DNA of 64,000 nt from Phyto melanocephala (GCA_941918925.1 OW799234.1:95397978-95461977), one strand, 5' to 3'; counted from the stretch's first letter, positions 11,666 through 23,566 are shown. Program-made: numbers and translations. Notes: generated from the sequence alone by a model not told the origin.

Positions 11666-12996
11666 CAGCGTTGCCAATTTAGCCGTTTTTAGGATAAATT
11701 TTGCCTATTTTATAATTTTAAAATTTTTTAGCTTCTGTTTTAATATTTGAAAATTTTATTTAAATATGTAAATTAAGTTCCTAACATATTAATATGTAAA
11801 AAAACGCTGCACAAATAAAGGCCTAATGTGAAAAACGCAGCATTTTTCCACTTTTTTTACAACCAACAAATTTAACAGTGTTATTTTTTAATCTATTTTC
11901 TCTATCTTCTTCTAAATTACCTGCCGTCTTCATAAATAAGTAAGATCACTATATTCGTCTATGCCGAATTTTTGATGCCCACTTTCATAGCACAGAATTT
12001 ATTATTTTGTTATTAACTGTAATCGCTTTGGAATAATTTCTTTATACTAAAATATGTATCACTTTCTTGTGTTGCTTTGATTTTCTATTAAAGTTTTTTC
12101 GTAAATTTTGTTTTGCAATGAGAGTGGGCGTTAAAGTAGGCGTGTCACGTAAATTTTCTGGCATTACAATGACATTGACTTGAAAGCTATCTGTTTTATC
12201 ATTATGCCTCTAATTCTCTCGGTTTCATGAGCTTTTAAATTTCATTAACAGTAGATAACGTGAAAAATAATCGTTAAAATAGGCGTGTCAGTGTAGTTTC
12301 TACTATTAAATTTAACTAAGATATGTCAATATAGTCTTCTATATCCTTTATTCTTCCAAAAACTTTGTCCATAAAGATATTATATGAATTTACAATAAAG
12401 CGTTATATGCCAGATGGGCGTAAAGGTGGGAGTGTCACACTAATTTTCCACCAGTACAAATCCATTGACTAAAAAGCAAGGTTTGCAAACTTTCAAAATC
12501 GTACATCTAATTTTTACGTTTTATAACGTTGTAAATATACCGAAAAAGACACTGTGCTGCTGTATAAATTTCATACATTTTGACCTCTAACTTCTTTCGT
12601 GATGTATAGATTTTTCTTGAACTACTTTTGCATTACGAGCCGTAACTTTCTTCCAAATATTCCGATTTTGTATATGAGACATCTTCTGGCAAAAATTTTA
12701 GCACCCTAACTTTTTCGGTTTGAGCTCTATCGTGCTTTCAACTGACGGAACGATGGACCGATGGACAGAAATATTGACGGACAGACGTATGAACATAGCT
12801 AAATCGTCTTAAAATGAAACCAGGACTCAGAAAATATAAGTATACTTTAGGGCGTCTAAAATGGAAAGACAAAATTAATATATCCCTACACTATTTTTTT
12901 GGTGGTGGGTATAAAAACTCTACGTGTTTTTATCTAAATATTGGTGGTTCTTAATAAAAATATTCTCTTTTTGGCCACTAAGAATTGGCAACACTG
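11666..12996. mobile_element. hAT-like element with CAGCGTTGCCAAT ends
   Basis: The left end CAGCGTTGCCAATTT and the right end AATTGGCAACACTG are inverted copies typical of hAT-related MITEs (CAGNGTTGCCAA). TACAAA occurs near both outer ends (11654-11659, 12997-13002) but is not directly adjacent on the left, so the 8-bp duplication is unresolved. A Helentron occupies most of the interior. No hAT transposase was seen. Confidence 0.55.
11934..12919 (+). mobile_element. Helentron (DINE-1-like) copy
   Basis: It starts with AATAAGTAAGATCACTATAT and an imperfect hairpin around TTCGTCTATGCCGAA. It ends with TTTGGTGGTGGGTATAAAA. It has the internal landmarks of the family: GTGGGCG...GTGTCAC blocks, a GATGGACCGATGGACAG-like tract, and a segment matching the ATTCTGAATC area of the copies at 26496 and 45644 in reverse. 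It carries no Rep/helicase gene, so it is non-autonomous. Confidence 0.65.
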
Positions 12997-13135
12997 TACA
13001 AAGTCAAAAAACCTGCAGATGAACGGATGCTTGCAGACAGATAAGCACCACACAACTAAATGTAGTAGTAGTTTTAATTTCTACTGTTTGAGTGTTTGTT
13101 GTTGATGAAACAAGTATTTTCGATTGCAATTTTTC

Positions 13136-13930
13136 TACACCCTTCACCTATGGTGTCAAGGGCATATATAGATTTGTCACCCCGTTTGTAATTTTTACAA
13201 TATTCATTTCCAAACCTATAAAATATTTATTTTCTGAAAGCTTATGATTAGAGGAATCGCCTGAGCAATGTCCGTCTATCAGTCTGTCTGTGTGTCTGTC
13301 CAAGCGATCGTTGAAATCAACTTTTAAAAGCATCTACGTCTTGGACAGACCTATATTTTATATCAACCACTTGAAAAAATGCAAGAATAAATCACGAACA
13401 TAATCGTCTCCAAAGTTCATGAGATAAAAGCTAATTAAAACGACTTAGTCTGTTTTTACCCATATTTTTACAACTAAAGTTAAACTTTTTCAGCCTTCTA
13501 AAAATTTTTAGACTTGTCTGTTACTAAATTTACATATAATATTATTCTTTGGCTAGTTTGACAAATCAGTTCCTTATTAGCAAAGTTATAGGCAAAAATT
13601 ATTTTCCAAAAAATATATAAATTGTTTTATTTCCGTAACATTTATAAACTTAGTTCAATTTTTTCAGTTTCCATACAGGCAACAAATAAAAAGGCTTCTC
13701 TAGCACAATACAAATTAATTAATAATTTAACTTTGCACCACTAAAAATTGCGTCAATAAAGTAGTTATTCAGGGTTAAAATCTTGAAGAATATACACACT
13801 TCAACCCCTTCACCACTGGTATTAAATGAAAGAGCTTGACTAGTAAAAAACACTAAACTATGAAATAAAAGTAATCTCAAGATATCATCCGAAATAAGTT
13901 GGCTTGACTATTAGCATACAGTTGAATATC
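13136..13930 (-). mobile_element. Diverged Helentron (DINE-1-like) copy, reversed
   Basis: It begins with ACACCCTTCACCTATGGTG, which is the reverse of the GGTGAAGGGTATA end seen at 17645 and 45478. It contains TCTGTCTGTGTGTCTGTCC and TAGGCAAAAATTATTTTCC, which match the reverse of the copy at 44660-45478. A TGGTATTAAATGAAAGAGC stretch near 13820 corresponds to a reversed block of the same family. The far end is poorly defined. Confidence 0.55.
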
Positions 13931-16668
13931 TGAAAATACAAAACCAAAGATGGATGTGGAAAAAGTAAACAAAGTAGCGTTAAACATTAAATCTGAATTC
14001 TAGGCTATGCTACGTATAGAATGTAGAGATCGAGCCATTCGATTTTGTTCTACACATACTTATGATTTCAATCGCTTATAAATCCTTAAATACTAAATCA
14101 ATATTAATAGGATTGACATGTGCACATCTGTAGGAAAATTGAAAAATGCTCTCTATTAAGGTCGTAACATGAAATCGACCTGCCTTATAATATATCAAAT
14201 GTACGTGATGGTGAAGGCTATTATCAGATTCTGCACAACTAAATAAAACATATTTGCTAGTTTTGTCCGCCTTTTTTTAAGCAGAAGAATTTATTTTGCT
14301 TAAATACCCTAGATCAAACAAACAAATGAATGCAATATTATTCCTCGAAATACAGTTAAACATTCAATATTAAAAACATACACCCAGTAACTGGAAATTT
14401 TTTCAAAAGCTTGTCCAAAGGTTATCAAAGAAATTAAGAGAAACTGAGATATTGATTACTAATGGATAAATGCCAAAATCTTATACGCAATAGAAAATAA
14501 CTTAAATAAACTTGTTATTTTAAACACAACTACAGCAGAGCGATAAGCGCTTTAAGCCGGTCAAAAATTCTTAAGTCTATACCGAAATAACGCAGCGGCA
14601 ATGCTTTACAATTACAAAGGCCGATTTTAAAAGATTATTAGGTAATGAAGTTGGCTGCAAATTAACTATTTGTATGTAATTATCACGTGGTGCCTTTGTA
14701 TATTGGCTGTAACATTGCTATTTGACATACCGCGATCTTTACTAACACTGGCCACAATAGCAGCAAGTTTTTGCTCAGTACCCACATTTCACATACTGAT
14801 TGGCTGATTAATGTTCAAAAAAGTGAAACTGGTGTGAAATTTGATTACAACAGCTTGAATATCATTTTCAGTGGGTCGACTATCACATGTGGCAATTTTG
14901 TTTTAATGAAAAAATTTACAAAAAAAAAACAAATAGAAAAGAAATCACCATTTAAAATAAATTAGTAGTTCTGTGAGTCATAAGTATGCCTTGTAAAATA
15001 TCGAGTTTGTTATGCAGCTTGGAATCAGTTCTACAATATGCTACGATTTACGCAATTTAGCCTTGAATCCTACAACTACTAATAGACGTTTCATTTTCTC
15101 CAATTATTCAGTGTAGTTGTTTTACATAAAATCTTTTTTAAATATGCAGAGATTTTTTTTTTTTTTTGCTTTTTTAATTTTATACATTTTAGTACTTTGA
15201 TCTCTTTTAAACAAAACTCATCAACATTACACACGGATACATACATACATATATACAATTGCATTTATTTGAAAGAGTTACTTACTCATACTTTTGTAAA
15301 ATCAATATTAACTACAATTAAAAAATTCATTCGCTTGTTATTGCATGTATTTGAAAAATTTGCAATCAAAATGTAAACAAAAACATTGTTGTAGCTTTTT
15401 TTATATCCTTTTGTATAAATTACTTTAAATACCCTACATCATGTGCTTAATGATAAAATTTTAATTCTATTTCTTATACAAAAAAATCATACAAGACTAC
15501 GTTGGTCGCACTTATACCCCTTATATCAAGGCATATTCATACAGGTATATGCAACGACGAATTTATTTATTTGACATGATATTTACGACATTTCAAAAAT
15601 GCGTGTAGAATGAACAAAGTAGAATAGTGTAAAAGCAAATTGTAATCAGTAGTAGAAAACATGAGAGAAAATACGGATGAAAATTTGACAAGCGGACCGT
15701 ATATTTTCATTTTATAAATCGTTTTAAAAAATGGAGCATTTCATTAGATCAGAGGTGTATTTTTATATAGTCATTGGCAAACACATTAACGGTGTGCTAG
15801 CAATTCTACAACAATTACAAAAACAACATGTATATTTTTGATTGTGGTACACAGAGTAGAAGAAAATTTTTTGTTGATACTGTAGTTTTTGTAGAACTAC
15901 AAACACCATATATTGTTTTATTCATCAAACACATTCAAAAAAAACAAAAGAAAAAGAATAAAACAAAAATTTTATCTTTGTAAAAAACGTAAAACACCTC
16001 ATTTAATTTAAAAGTAGATTTTTATTTTATATTTTGTACTCGCGATTATATATGTTGTCTTAATAAGATTCTTAGTTTGTTTATTTTTCTAAATCATTCT
16101 ACTTTGATTCTACTATACACTTATAGTGTAAACGCAAAAAAAAAACTTACATTATACTTTTGCTCTCATTTTCTTGAGAACGGAGAGAATTTCATCAGAT
16201 TTTGTTTCTACAAAATCTAATTGAAATCGTACGACTTGTATTATAGTCTAAACTGGCCTTTATTGATACAACAAAGCAACTTTTTATGGGATGTTTTCTA
16301 TCAAGGCCAATTCCTAAATCAGGGATGGAAAAGTGGTTCGATATGTTGTAATTTAATAAAATTGTATAAAAAAAATATACTTATATACATTTGTGAAACA
16401 CATTTTAAAGGGTTTAACAGCAACAAATATACATAAAATTGATACATTTATTATCAAAAAATACACTTAAGTTAATTGTTTAATACTGAATCAAAATTCC
16501 ATTTTCTATCCCTGCATTATTGAATGAAATCAAGACGAATTCAACAAATTTTGACATTTTGCTTCCCAATCAGCTGGGCTGATAATTTCACTTATATGAA
16601 ATAGCCTTGCCTTATATGATAATTTTTTTTATTTTTGTTTTGATATTATTATGCATTAATACCCAACA
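13931..16668. other. Long AT-rich stretch, no gene seen
   Basis: Open frames at 14771 and 16221 (64 and 71 codons) show no domain. The part around 14520-14900 is less AT-rich but was not recognised. Homopolymer T and A tracts are common. Confidence 0.5.
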
Positions 16669-16813
16669 GGGTGCGCCGGTGAGAGTTGTGGGTTCGATTC
16701 TCGGTAGAAAATATTTGCTATTACCCTATAACAGGCAAACTGTCTATGTTATTTCACTCGGTTAATAATAATAGAACATGATGTGATATTTCATTGTAAT
16801 AAAAAATTAAATA
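16669..16813 (+). repeat. tRNA-derived SINE, second copy
   Basis: GTGGGTTCGATTC (B-box region, 16688-16700) is followed by TAACAGGCAAACTGTC and a TTGTAATAAAAAATTAAA tail. This matches the body and tail of the SINE at 6476 with many substitutions. The tRNA-like head is truncated, so the A-box part is missing or unrecognisable. Confidence 0.6.
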
Positions 16814-17193
16814 GTTTTATGTTACAAAGTTAGATAGGGTTTTCCAATAAGGTCTTCAAAATATCGACAGTTGACAGGGCCATATTTTTGAAGTTACAAC
16901 TGTCGAATTTGCTTTTAATTTATTTTTAAATATCTCCAAAGTGGTTGTAGCATTCGATCGCACAGTGGGGCTCTTTTATATTTTACATAAATGTATAATA
17001 ATTATTTTAGTTTTGTTTCTTACAGGCATTTAAATACACTTCGTCTAATCATTTTTAAACAAATATTATTTAAACTTGCTATTATATAAAGAATGTAATA
17101 AGATGTTTTTTTTAATCTACGGCTATTTTAACAGTTGTCATCAATCAAAATGTTATTATATATCATATGACAAGCAAAAACCACGTCATTAAT

Positions 17194-17645
17194 AACAAGT
17201 AAGAAAGCTATATTCGGCCATGCCGAATCTGATAATACCCTTCACCACCATGCACATAAGTATATATGATCCCACATAGTAGCTTAACCTACATTTCATG
17301 TTATATGCCATTTTTCCTTATTATTTCTGATGCCATCCTTGGTTTTGGATTTTTGCGTAGTTAACTGTATTCTACCAGTCAAGGAAAAACAGAGGCAATC
17401 GTGTTTATTTGCTTATATCTCAGAAAGTTATGGGGCGATTGGGCTGAATATCAATAGGTATGTATTTCCGGATATTTTCAAAAGACTGATACCATACACA
17501 GATCTGAGGAACATATGAGTTGATATCAAACAACACACGTACAGACGGACTTAATCGACTCCTCTATTCAAAAAATATATGCGGAATGACAAACCTATAT
17601 ATACCAAAACAAACCTATATTCACCACAGGTGAAGGGTCGAAAAA
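17194..17645 (+). mobile_element. Helentron (DINE-1-like), short copy
   Basis: It starts AACAAGTAAGAAAGCTATAT, followed by the hairpin TTCGGCCATGCCGAA, and ends CACAGGTGAAGGGTC. Its interior (TATGCCATTTTTCCTTATTA, CTTATATCTCAGAAAGTTAT) matches the copy at 40584-45478 closely. A 62-codon open frame at 17330 lies within this repeat and is not a gene. Confidence 0.75.
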
Positions 17646-17859
17646 TGAAACGGTAGATCTTGCAACGGCACATTAAAATTATTAAAATTCACCACAAAAA
17701 ATGTGAGAAATTCGTGGTCACACTTCGTAAAACTAATGCAATTGTGGATTAAAATTAACACTTTCTCGCTAGCAATTTTAAAAATCATTCAAAAATGTGA
17801 GTTGTTGGAATAAGTAAATGATTTAAATACTAAAACTTTTACACATCGCTCAACAACAA

Positions 17860-18200
17860 CTTATAAAATTGCTATTGTAGTCCGGCCTTTGGAATTGGCC
17901 GAATTGCTAAAGATTGATGTAGCCGATGTTTGTTTTTAAAAGATGGCGCTACGACCCACAGCACTAATGATACCATCGCTGTTTTAAGTGAAAAATTTCA
18001 ATTTACAATTAGTCATGGAGATCTTGATATTTTAACACCATTCGAATTTTTTTGAGCTACGTGAAAGAAAAGGTCTTAATCACCAATGGCCAACAACCGA
18101 TTCCACACCTCAAAGATAAAATTAGTGATGTTATCGATGACGCACAGCCACAAATGTCCAAATGTTGCAAGAGTACTTGGCTGAAATTTTTTTCAATATT
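17860..18200 (+). pseudogene. Mariner transposase relict (second catalytic Asp region)
   Basis: The translation IDVADVCF, a stop, then KDGATTHSTNDTIAVLSEKF (17943 onward) matches the WFQQDGATCHTA block and the following helix of DD41D transposases. The third-Asp segment is collapsed to ISHGDLDILTPFEFF. Further on, a run corresponding to the C-terminal helices (IKLVMLSM, SHKCPNV) can be followed across frames. It lies inside the TIR-bounded element at 16837-18304. Confidence 0.6.
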
Positions 18201-18304
18201 AATTGCATACCCTACTTCTTGCAACTAACTAAATATCTGATCATTGCGCTTAAAAATACTCAATCATTTTATATATTAAACTGAAATTCATTATAAGAAG
18301 ACCC

Positions 18305-18812
18305 TATATAAGATATATGTTCTAATCATAATACATATACTGACTATAAAATGTATACCCATTTTCAGCCTTTGTTACAAACTATTGACCGGTGTCGATG
18401 TTGTCTGGTTGTTAAAGCATATGTACTTTTGGTCAATGCTCGCACCATTTACTCAATGAATATGTATGTATGTATTGTATGGATGTGTGTTAATTGATGT
18501 TAGGGTTTTTATATTGTATTTTCACCGATAATTGTTTATTTAACACGGTGGATTTTTTACAGCTTCTGTATTTTAATTTAATTTATTTACGTTTTTTTTT
18601 TTTTTTTTTTTTGTTCAAACATATTATTAACAATAAATTATATTAACAGGCAATTAAACCGTAGCAATGTGTATGTTTGGGGTCAGTGCAAATCTGTTTG
18701 ATCTAAAATAACAAACAATTAATTAAACAGCAATAATAAAAACAAAAAATATATAAAAATAAAGAAATTTAATTGCAAATTAAAAGTTACTATTTTGTAA
18801 ATAATTTAAATA
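18305..18812. other. No gene seen; T-homopolymer near 18593
   Basis: AT-rich sequence with a run of about 20 T at 18593-18612. Nothing else was recognised. Confidence 0.5.
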
Positions 18813-19133
18813 CACTGCGGTGTAATATTAAAGCAGCACATCAATTTAAAGCATCTCTTATATTGACACAAAGATTAAAAATTATAAATTTAAACCATGT
18901 AAAAGAAAAACAAAGATTATTAGTCAAAGCTTTAGAAATCTTTATTTTATTTATATTTCACCACTATTATAACGAAATTGATTTCAAGGTGTTGTATTAT
19001 TATTGCCTTAAAAATTATGTGTTTCAATTGGCTAACTTGGTTTGTTTCTTCTTAAATCGTTTGTTTCTTATTCGTACATTTCATATAAGACAAACTTTTG
19101 AAATGCTATGCGGTTATTATTTATCTGATATAG

Positions 19134-19760
19134 AACAAGTAAGAGCGCCATATTCGACTACACTGAATCTTATGTTCACTTAACACAGTTTTAACCATCA
19201 TGTAATGACCATAACTGACAATTATGTAATGCAACTGAGACCAAAACTTAATTAGTAAATTAGTAGTTTGAACTTGAAGTTGAAATTTTTGCGCTAATAT
19301 CTTTGCCGATAATTGACACATGGAACCAAGATTTTCTTTTAATGTAGCCAAAAGAACATATTTTATATATACAAGTACGTAGCAAATGTTGCAAGAAGTT
19401 CCATACTTGCATTGGCGTAAATAGACCATTCGGGAGGTGTAATGTAATTTCGGGTAAAAAACAGACGCAATGGAGTTCTTCCACTCATAGCTCTGCTCGT
19501 AATAAATACATAACTGAGTTTCAATAGCGAAATTATCGAAAGCATATCTGCCAAATTGATACCATTTAAGAGTGCGAAGATTACGTGGAGACTTCTAAAC
19601 ATTTATTTTAACATACACATGGACAGAAGGAAAGAGAACAAACTAAATCAATTCCTTTATCTATAAGGATTCAAAATATATATCTGAATATATACTAGAC
19701 TTAAAATGAATATTGTAAAAATTACAAACAAAATGACAACCTCTCGTGTGACGGTTATTT
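19134..19760 (+). mobile_element. Helentron-like copy with an unrelated middle
   Basis: The start AACAAGTAAGAGCGCCATAT, followed by CGACTACACTGAATC, is a degraded Helentron hairpin end. The right side (GGACAGAAGGAAAGAGAAC, AAGGATTCAAAATATATAT, AATTACAAACAAAATGACAA) matches the reversed GTCCGTCTG and ATTCTGAATC landmarks and the end of the copy near 45420. The middle (about 19184-19610) does not match the other copies and contains protein-like open frames on the minus strand. Confidence 0.5.
19184..19602 (-). other. Protein-like open frames of unknown origin inside a Helentron
   Basis: On the minus strand a 79-codon frame starts at 19602 and includes SGRTPLRLFFTRNYITPPEW. An overlapping frame shifted by one base continues with YVLLATLKENLGSMCQLSAK. 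The amino-acid mix is less skewed to Lys/Asn/Ile than typical AT-rich noise and has hydrophobic stretches. I do not recognise a family. It could be a captured host gene fragment with one frameshift, or chance: frames of this length are expected a few times in 64 kb of this composition. Confidence 0.2.
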
Positions 19761-20769
19761 AAAGACAATATTATTACTTTGGAAAGTTTTTAGAAAATTG
19801 AAGGAATATTAATGAGATCAAACAAGGTTATCAGCATAAAAAAAATCCGATAAAAAAATCGACAATCAACTCCACGAAAGATTTTTCTGTTAAAATTTAT
19901 CACGCTGGACTGCACATGGTGTGCTACAGCAGTCAAAATTCATTCGCAGTTAAATACAGAATATAGTGCCATGATTACTTTCCTGGTATAAAAACGCGCT
20001 TTTAGAATTTTCCAAAAATAATATGAATTCGAATTGAAAATAGCAGCTTCGCAATTTTCACTGCAGAAGTTTTGCTTCTAAATAATTTCGATCCTTCCGG
20101 CTAAGTGAAACCCCTACTGAAGAGATTTGCATAAACAACCACTTAATTTTTCTTAAAAAAAATTACGATGACGGTTTTCTAACGGCCTAGAGTGCAATCT
20201 CTGACCATGATGTACTGCAGTTGGCTTTTACCAGTACCAAAATGAAGTCGACAAAGTTAAGTTAATGCCGTTAGGTTAATGCCTCGCAATCGAATCTAAT
20301 TGAGGCTAGAATCAAACAATAAACCACAATTGAAACGGCCAGTCTGTTCCTCAGATCAAAATTCTACAGAAAGTATTCGGAAAATCATAGCGCGCAAAAT
20401 CTATGCTGGAATTAAGCACTATGTCACTATTGAGGTGCTATTATTGATACTTGTTAGACAATCACTTAAGAAATATGATTTAAACTCTCCAAGCTAATTT
20501 TCAATAATAAAGGCACAACTCACCGCTGATTTATAGTTTATAGTTTTAATAAGATCTTTTGAGTATGACTATAATAGCGCACCACTCTAAAATCAAATTA
20601 ATTGTTATAACGCTGAAAACAAGCGAATAAATAAAGATTTTTATTGCTTTAGTTATAAATTTTTAATCCTCAGTCAGATGTTTTAAATATACATTTTTTG
20701 ATCTTTGTGTTAATATAAGAAATAAATACTTAAAATTTAGGTGCGACTATAATATTGCACCGCAGTGTA

Positions 20770-21529
20770 TGTTTGAATATTTTAAAATTCTTTTTTTTCG
20801 CTTTGACGTTAATTGACAAATATTTTGTTGTTGTTGTTATTTTAAAGTGAATACATTAATCAGTTGATTATTAAGTACCTGTGGAATTATTAATAAAATT
20901 ATTTATTTATATTTGTTAACGCTTCACTATGAATGAAGAGGACGTATATGTAAATGTTTATAATCATGAGTCTAAAAAATTAAATTTCATCCGCATAAAG
21001 CACTCATATTGTTAACGAGGTTAAATAGGCAATGTATCATGGCACATATTTATATTGAAAAAATCTTTTTGAAGACTACAGATTAGTTTATATGTATAAG
21101 ATTATAATCTCTCATACATTTAGGAAACTTTTGCATTTGAAAGTCAACATCATCATCCCATAAATGTTTGAAAATCAGCAAAAGAAAAATTGAACTTTGT
21201 TTTACCTAAATTTTACCACAAAGATATATTTTGATTTAACACAAATAACCTTTTTCTAAAAAATTTAAAATTTAATCCGAATTGTACATAGACAATAAAA
21301 ATATGGAAAAAAAGTAATGTCGATGAATCGCATTTGGGCATAGCGAAAATTCTTCTCTGACCCAGACGCCGATGGAGCATATAAGTCGAGTTGATCATGT
21401 AAAAATTCAACATCATAAATACGCTCATAGCGGATAAATCCATAAGGCCTTTTTTAAGGACGGAAAGGTTAGGCTTATGGATCTTCACTTAAACTAAACT
21501 CAAGCAATATTTAGAGAGTAGGAGAATAG
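20770..21529. other. No gene recognised
   Basis: A 91-codon minus-strand open frame at 21213-21488 has a hydrophobic translation but no domain that I recognise. Nothing else was recognised. Confidence 0.4.
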
Positions 21530-21850
21530 CAGAGCTGCTAGGCTCGCTGCACGCATTAGATCACTTGTTGATATGTCAAAGGGGAAAATATTCTTATTAT
21601 ACTTGATAATCAGTAGGTTATAAAATACATTCGGCGGATCGAAGTAATCTACCCTTTGTTGCTTGAGTGTGTTCTGAAGCTTAATAGATGTTTATTCTCG
21701 AATGAGGAAATTTTGATATGAGTTAAGGGACATGTAGCCATAGTTGAGAATGAAGCGTACTACGAACTCGCAAGCTGGAGATCAGCGGCAACATTCTCTG
21801 TACTATTACACTCGGCAATGGTCTTTTAATTGTTAAACTCTATAAGGTGA
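21530..21850 (+). pseudogene. Non-LTR retrotransposon RNase H relict
   Basis: The translation VKGHVAIVENEAYYELA (about 21730-21780) follows the motif WVPGHxGIxGNExADELA at the end of RNase H domains in Jockey/I/R1-type retrotransposons. The preceding LLECVLKLNRCLFSNEEILI fits the strand before it. The catalytic Asp of NExAD is replaced by Tyr, and a stop interrupts the frame. The mariner at 21856-22667 is inserted directly downstream. Confidence 0.5.
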
Positions 21851-21855
21851 ATATA

Positions 21856-22667
21856 AAGGCTCTGCCAAATAACTTTTATTTTGAAAATGCTATAAAAAAA
21901 ACTACTGAATATTTTCTCAAATTTCATTTTTTATTTGAAAGTACAATCCTTCCGGTTAATAATGAAAAATAATTTCATTCAAATGGCTGCCTCGGCTGGC
22001 CATGCAGTAGCCTACACTATCGGTCCAATTTTTAAGCACATTATCGATTCGATATTCGATTCGATTCGAGTATTACCCCTTAAAGCGTTAATTGTCTCTG
22101 GCTTGTTGGCGTAACACTTATCTTTAACGGCACCCTACAAAAATTAGTCCAACGGTGTCAAATCGCAGCTCCGAGGTGACCAAACGGCATTAGCTCTGCG
22201 GGTAATAATGCGATCTTCAAAAACAAGGCACAAAACATCGAGTGTATCTTCGGTGTAGCGCCGCAGCGCGCCGTCCTGTTGAAACCAAATGTTGCAAATA
22301 TTCTCCTCTTCAATTTTTGTGAACAAAAATTCGTTTAACATGGCCCGATAACAATCGCAGTAACTCGTTTTGGGTGTATCGGCTTTTCATTGTATGCGTG
22401 TGGGTTTTCTGTGCCCCAAATGCGACAATTTTTCTTGTTTACATACCCGCCAAGATCAAAATGAGCTTCATCTGAAAAGATGATTTTTTTGGCAAGATCG
22501 GCTAAAGTAATGTCGCAATATTTCCCAGCGTTGTTCAAGCATATACACAATCATATTCGTACAGCGGAAGGATAAAACTAATTATCTGTCAAATCAGACA
22601 TGAGCTAAGTGTTACCATTCACGAAATAAGCACTAGTTGACAAAAAAACGTTAGATGGCGGACCCTT
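21856..22667 (-). mobile_element. Internally deleted DD41D mariner-like transposon, second copy
   Basis: Same family as 274-815, in reverse. The 5' end (TGGCGGACCCTT at 22656-22667) is preserved. The 3' end (AAGGCTCTGCCAAATAACTT at 21856) has a few changes. Both ends have TA outside. It keeps more of the 3' half than the first copy but lacks about 90 bases between the first and second catalytic blocks. Confidence 0.85.
21980..22550 (-). pseudogene. Mariner (DD41D) transposase pseudogene
   Basis: The blocks appear in order on the minus strand. FSDEAHFDLGGYVNKKNC carries the first Asp. IHPKRVT is followed by a deletion that removes the GWCGF...VVNGDRYR region. MLNEFLFTKIEEENICNIWF comes next, then QQDGALRRYTEDTLDVL with the second Asp. 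CDLTPLD at 22144 carries the third Asp. The spacing from the second to the third Asp is 41 residues, which defines the DD41D type and can be counted directly here. A stop follows CDLTPLD, and the C-terminus (KCYANKPETINAL) is recognisable for about 40 codons more. It has frameshifts and stops and is non-functional. Confidence 0.85.
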
Positions 22668-22669
22668 TA

Positions 22670-23566
22670 CTTAGGGAATTATTTATAAACAGGCTCGTAT
22701 GGTGCTCAAAGAGCCTCTTGTTAGCTGTGCAGTAAAGGTAGACGAATTTAAGTCGAGAACAACTAACTGGTTACTCGACATAAATTAATTTTAATTTGAC
22801 AAATTTTCAATATATAATTTTTTTTAATTTTGAAATCAAAATAATTATAAAAATAAAAGACCTTATTGCCACGTAGACTTCCTATCAAACACAAATATCT
22901 TGTATAAAAACTAAACCTGTCCAAAAACCAAACATTTAATTTTCTAAAAACTTTAAAATGTAAAAGCACAAATTAACTATTAAACAAAATTATTGATACA
23001 GAATACCTCCACAATTAAAATATTAGAAAAGTAAATGTATTTCCAGTTTGACTTTTTGTTTCTGAAGAAATGTTTGAACAGTTTGTTGCTTTTGCTGCCA
23101 AAATTACAAAAGATAACAAAAACATTGGGTTTTTAAGTAATAGCGAATCCTTTGTACCCTTTAGACTAATATGTAGAGTAAGAAAAGTAAGTAGAAAGTA
23201 GATTTTATAAAATGAAATCTTATTTGTTTGGCAAAATAGAAATAAAATTCGAAGTCATGGTAAAGAACAGTGCTCGCTATAAAAAAAATTTTTTTTTTCA
23301 ATTACGGTTTTTCTTGTAAAATCCTTTTTATAGAAAATTCAAAAATCTAAAATAAATAAAAATAAACTACAGATTATAAAACTCAATGTTATTCAATTAA
23401 AAAAAGGTCATGAATTTGATGACTTTTTAACTGCTTAGGTTTTGAAAAATTCAAAAAATTAACAGCAAATAATATATTTATTTAAAGTGATTAACAAATG
23501 CCAGCCAGAGACTCTTGACTAGTCTGCATCTCTTTTCTATTCTATTCTTACTTTTCTATTCAGGTA
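22670..23566. other. No gene seen
   Basis: AT-rich sequence. A 68-codon minus-strand frame at 22763 has no domain. The last 70 bases are likely retroelement 3' sequence interrupted by the next MITE. Confidence 0.5.

Larger units (their letters stand above)
16837..18304 (+). mobile_element. DD41D mariner-like element split by a Helentron
   Basis: Imperfect inverted ends (GGGTTTTCCAATAAGG at the left, TTATAAGAAGACCC at the right) lie between TA dinucleotides. The right half holds a broken transposase, and a Helentron sits inside at 17194-17645. The ends differ from those of the other mariners in the window, so this is a separate lineage. Confidence 0.6.
18813..20767. mobile_element. TIR element with CACTGCGGTG ends
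   Basis: The left end CACTGCGGTGTAATATTA and the right end TAATATTGCACCGCAGTG (reading ATAATATTGCACCGCAGTG on the plus strand) are inverted copies with one difference in 18 bases. TA lies outside both ends. A second, degraded copy of the right end (ACTATAATAGCGCACCACT) lies at 20569-20587, perhaps a subterminal repeat or a nested relative. A Helentron lies inside at 19134-19760. No transposase was recognised. Confidence 0.6.

Noticed and set aside
17330..17518. 62-codon open frame
   Set aside because: It lies wholly inside a Helentron copy, and similar sequence in the copy at 44660-45478 has the frame broken.
18773..19183. 136-codon open frame, one of the longest in the window
   Set aside because: It crosses the left TIR of the element at 18813 and the Helentron start at 19134, has no recognisable domain and is very AT-rich. 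Chance frames of this size are expected.
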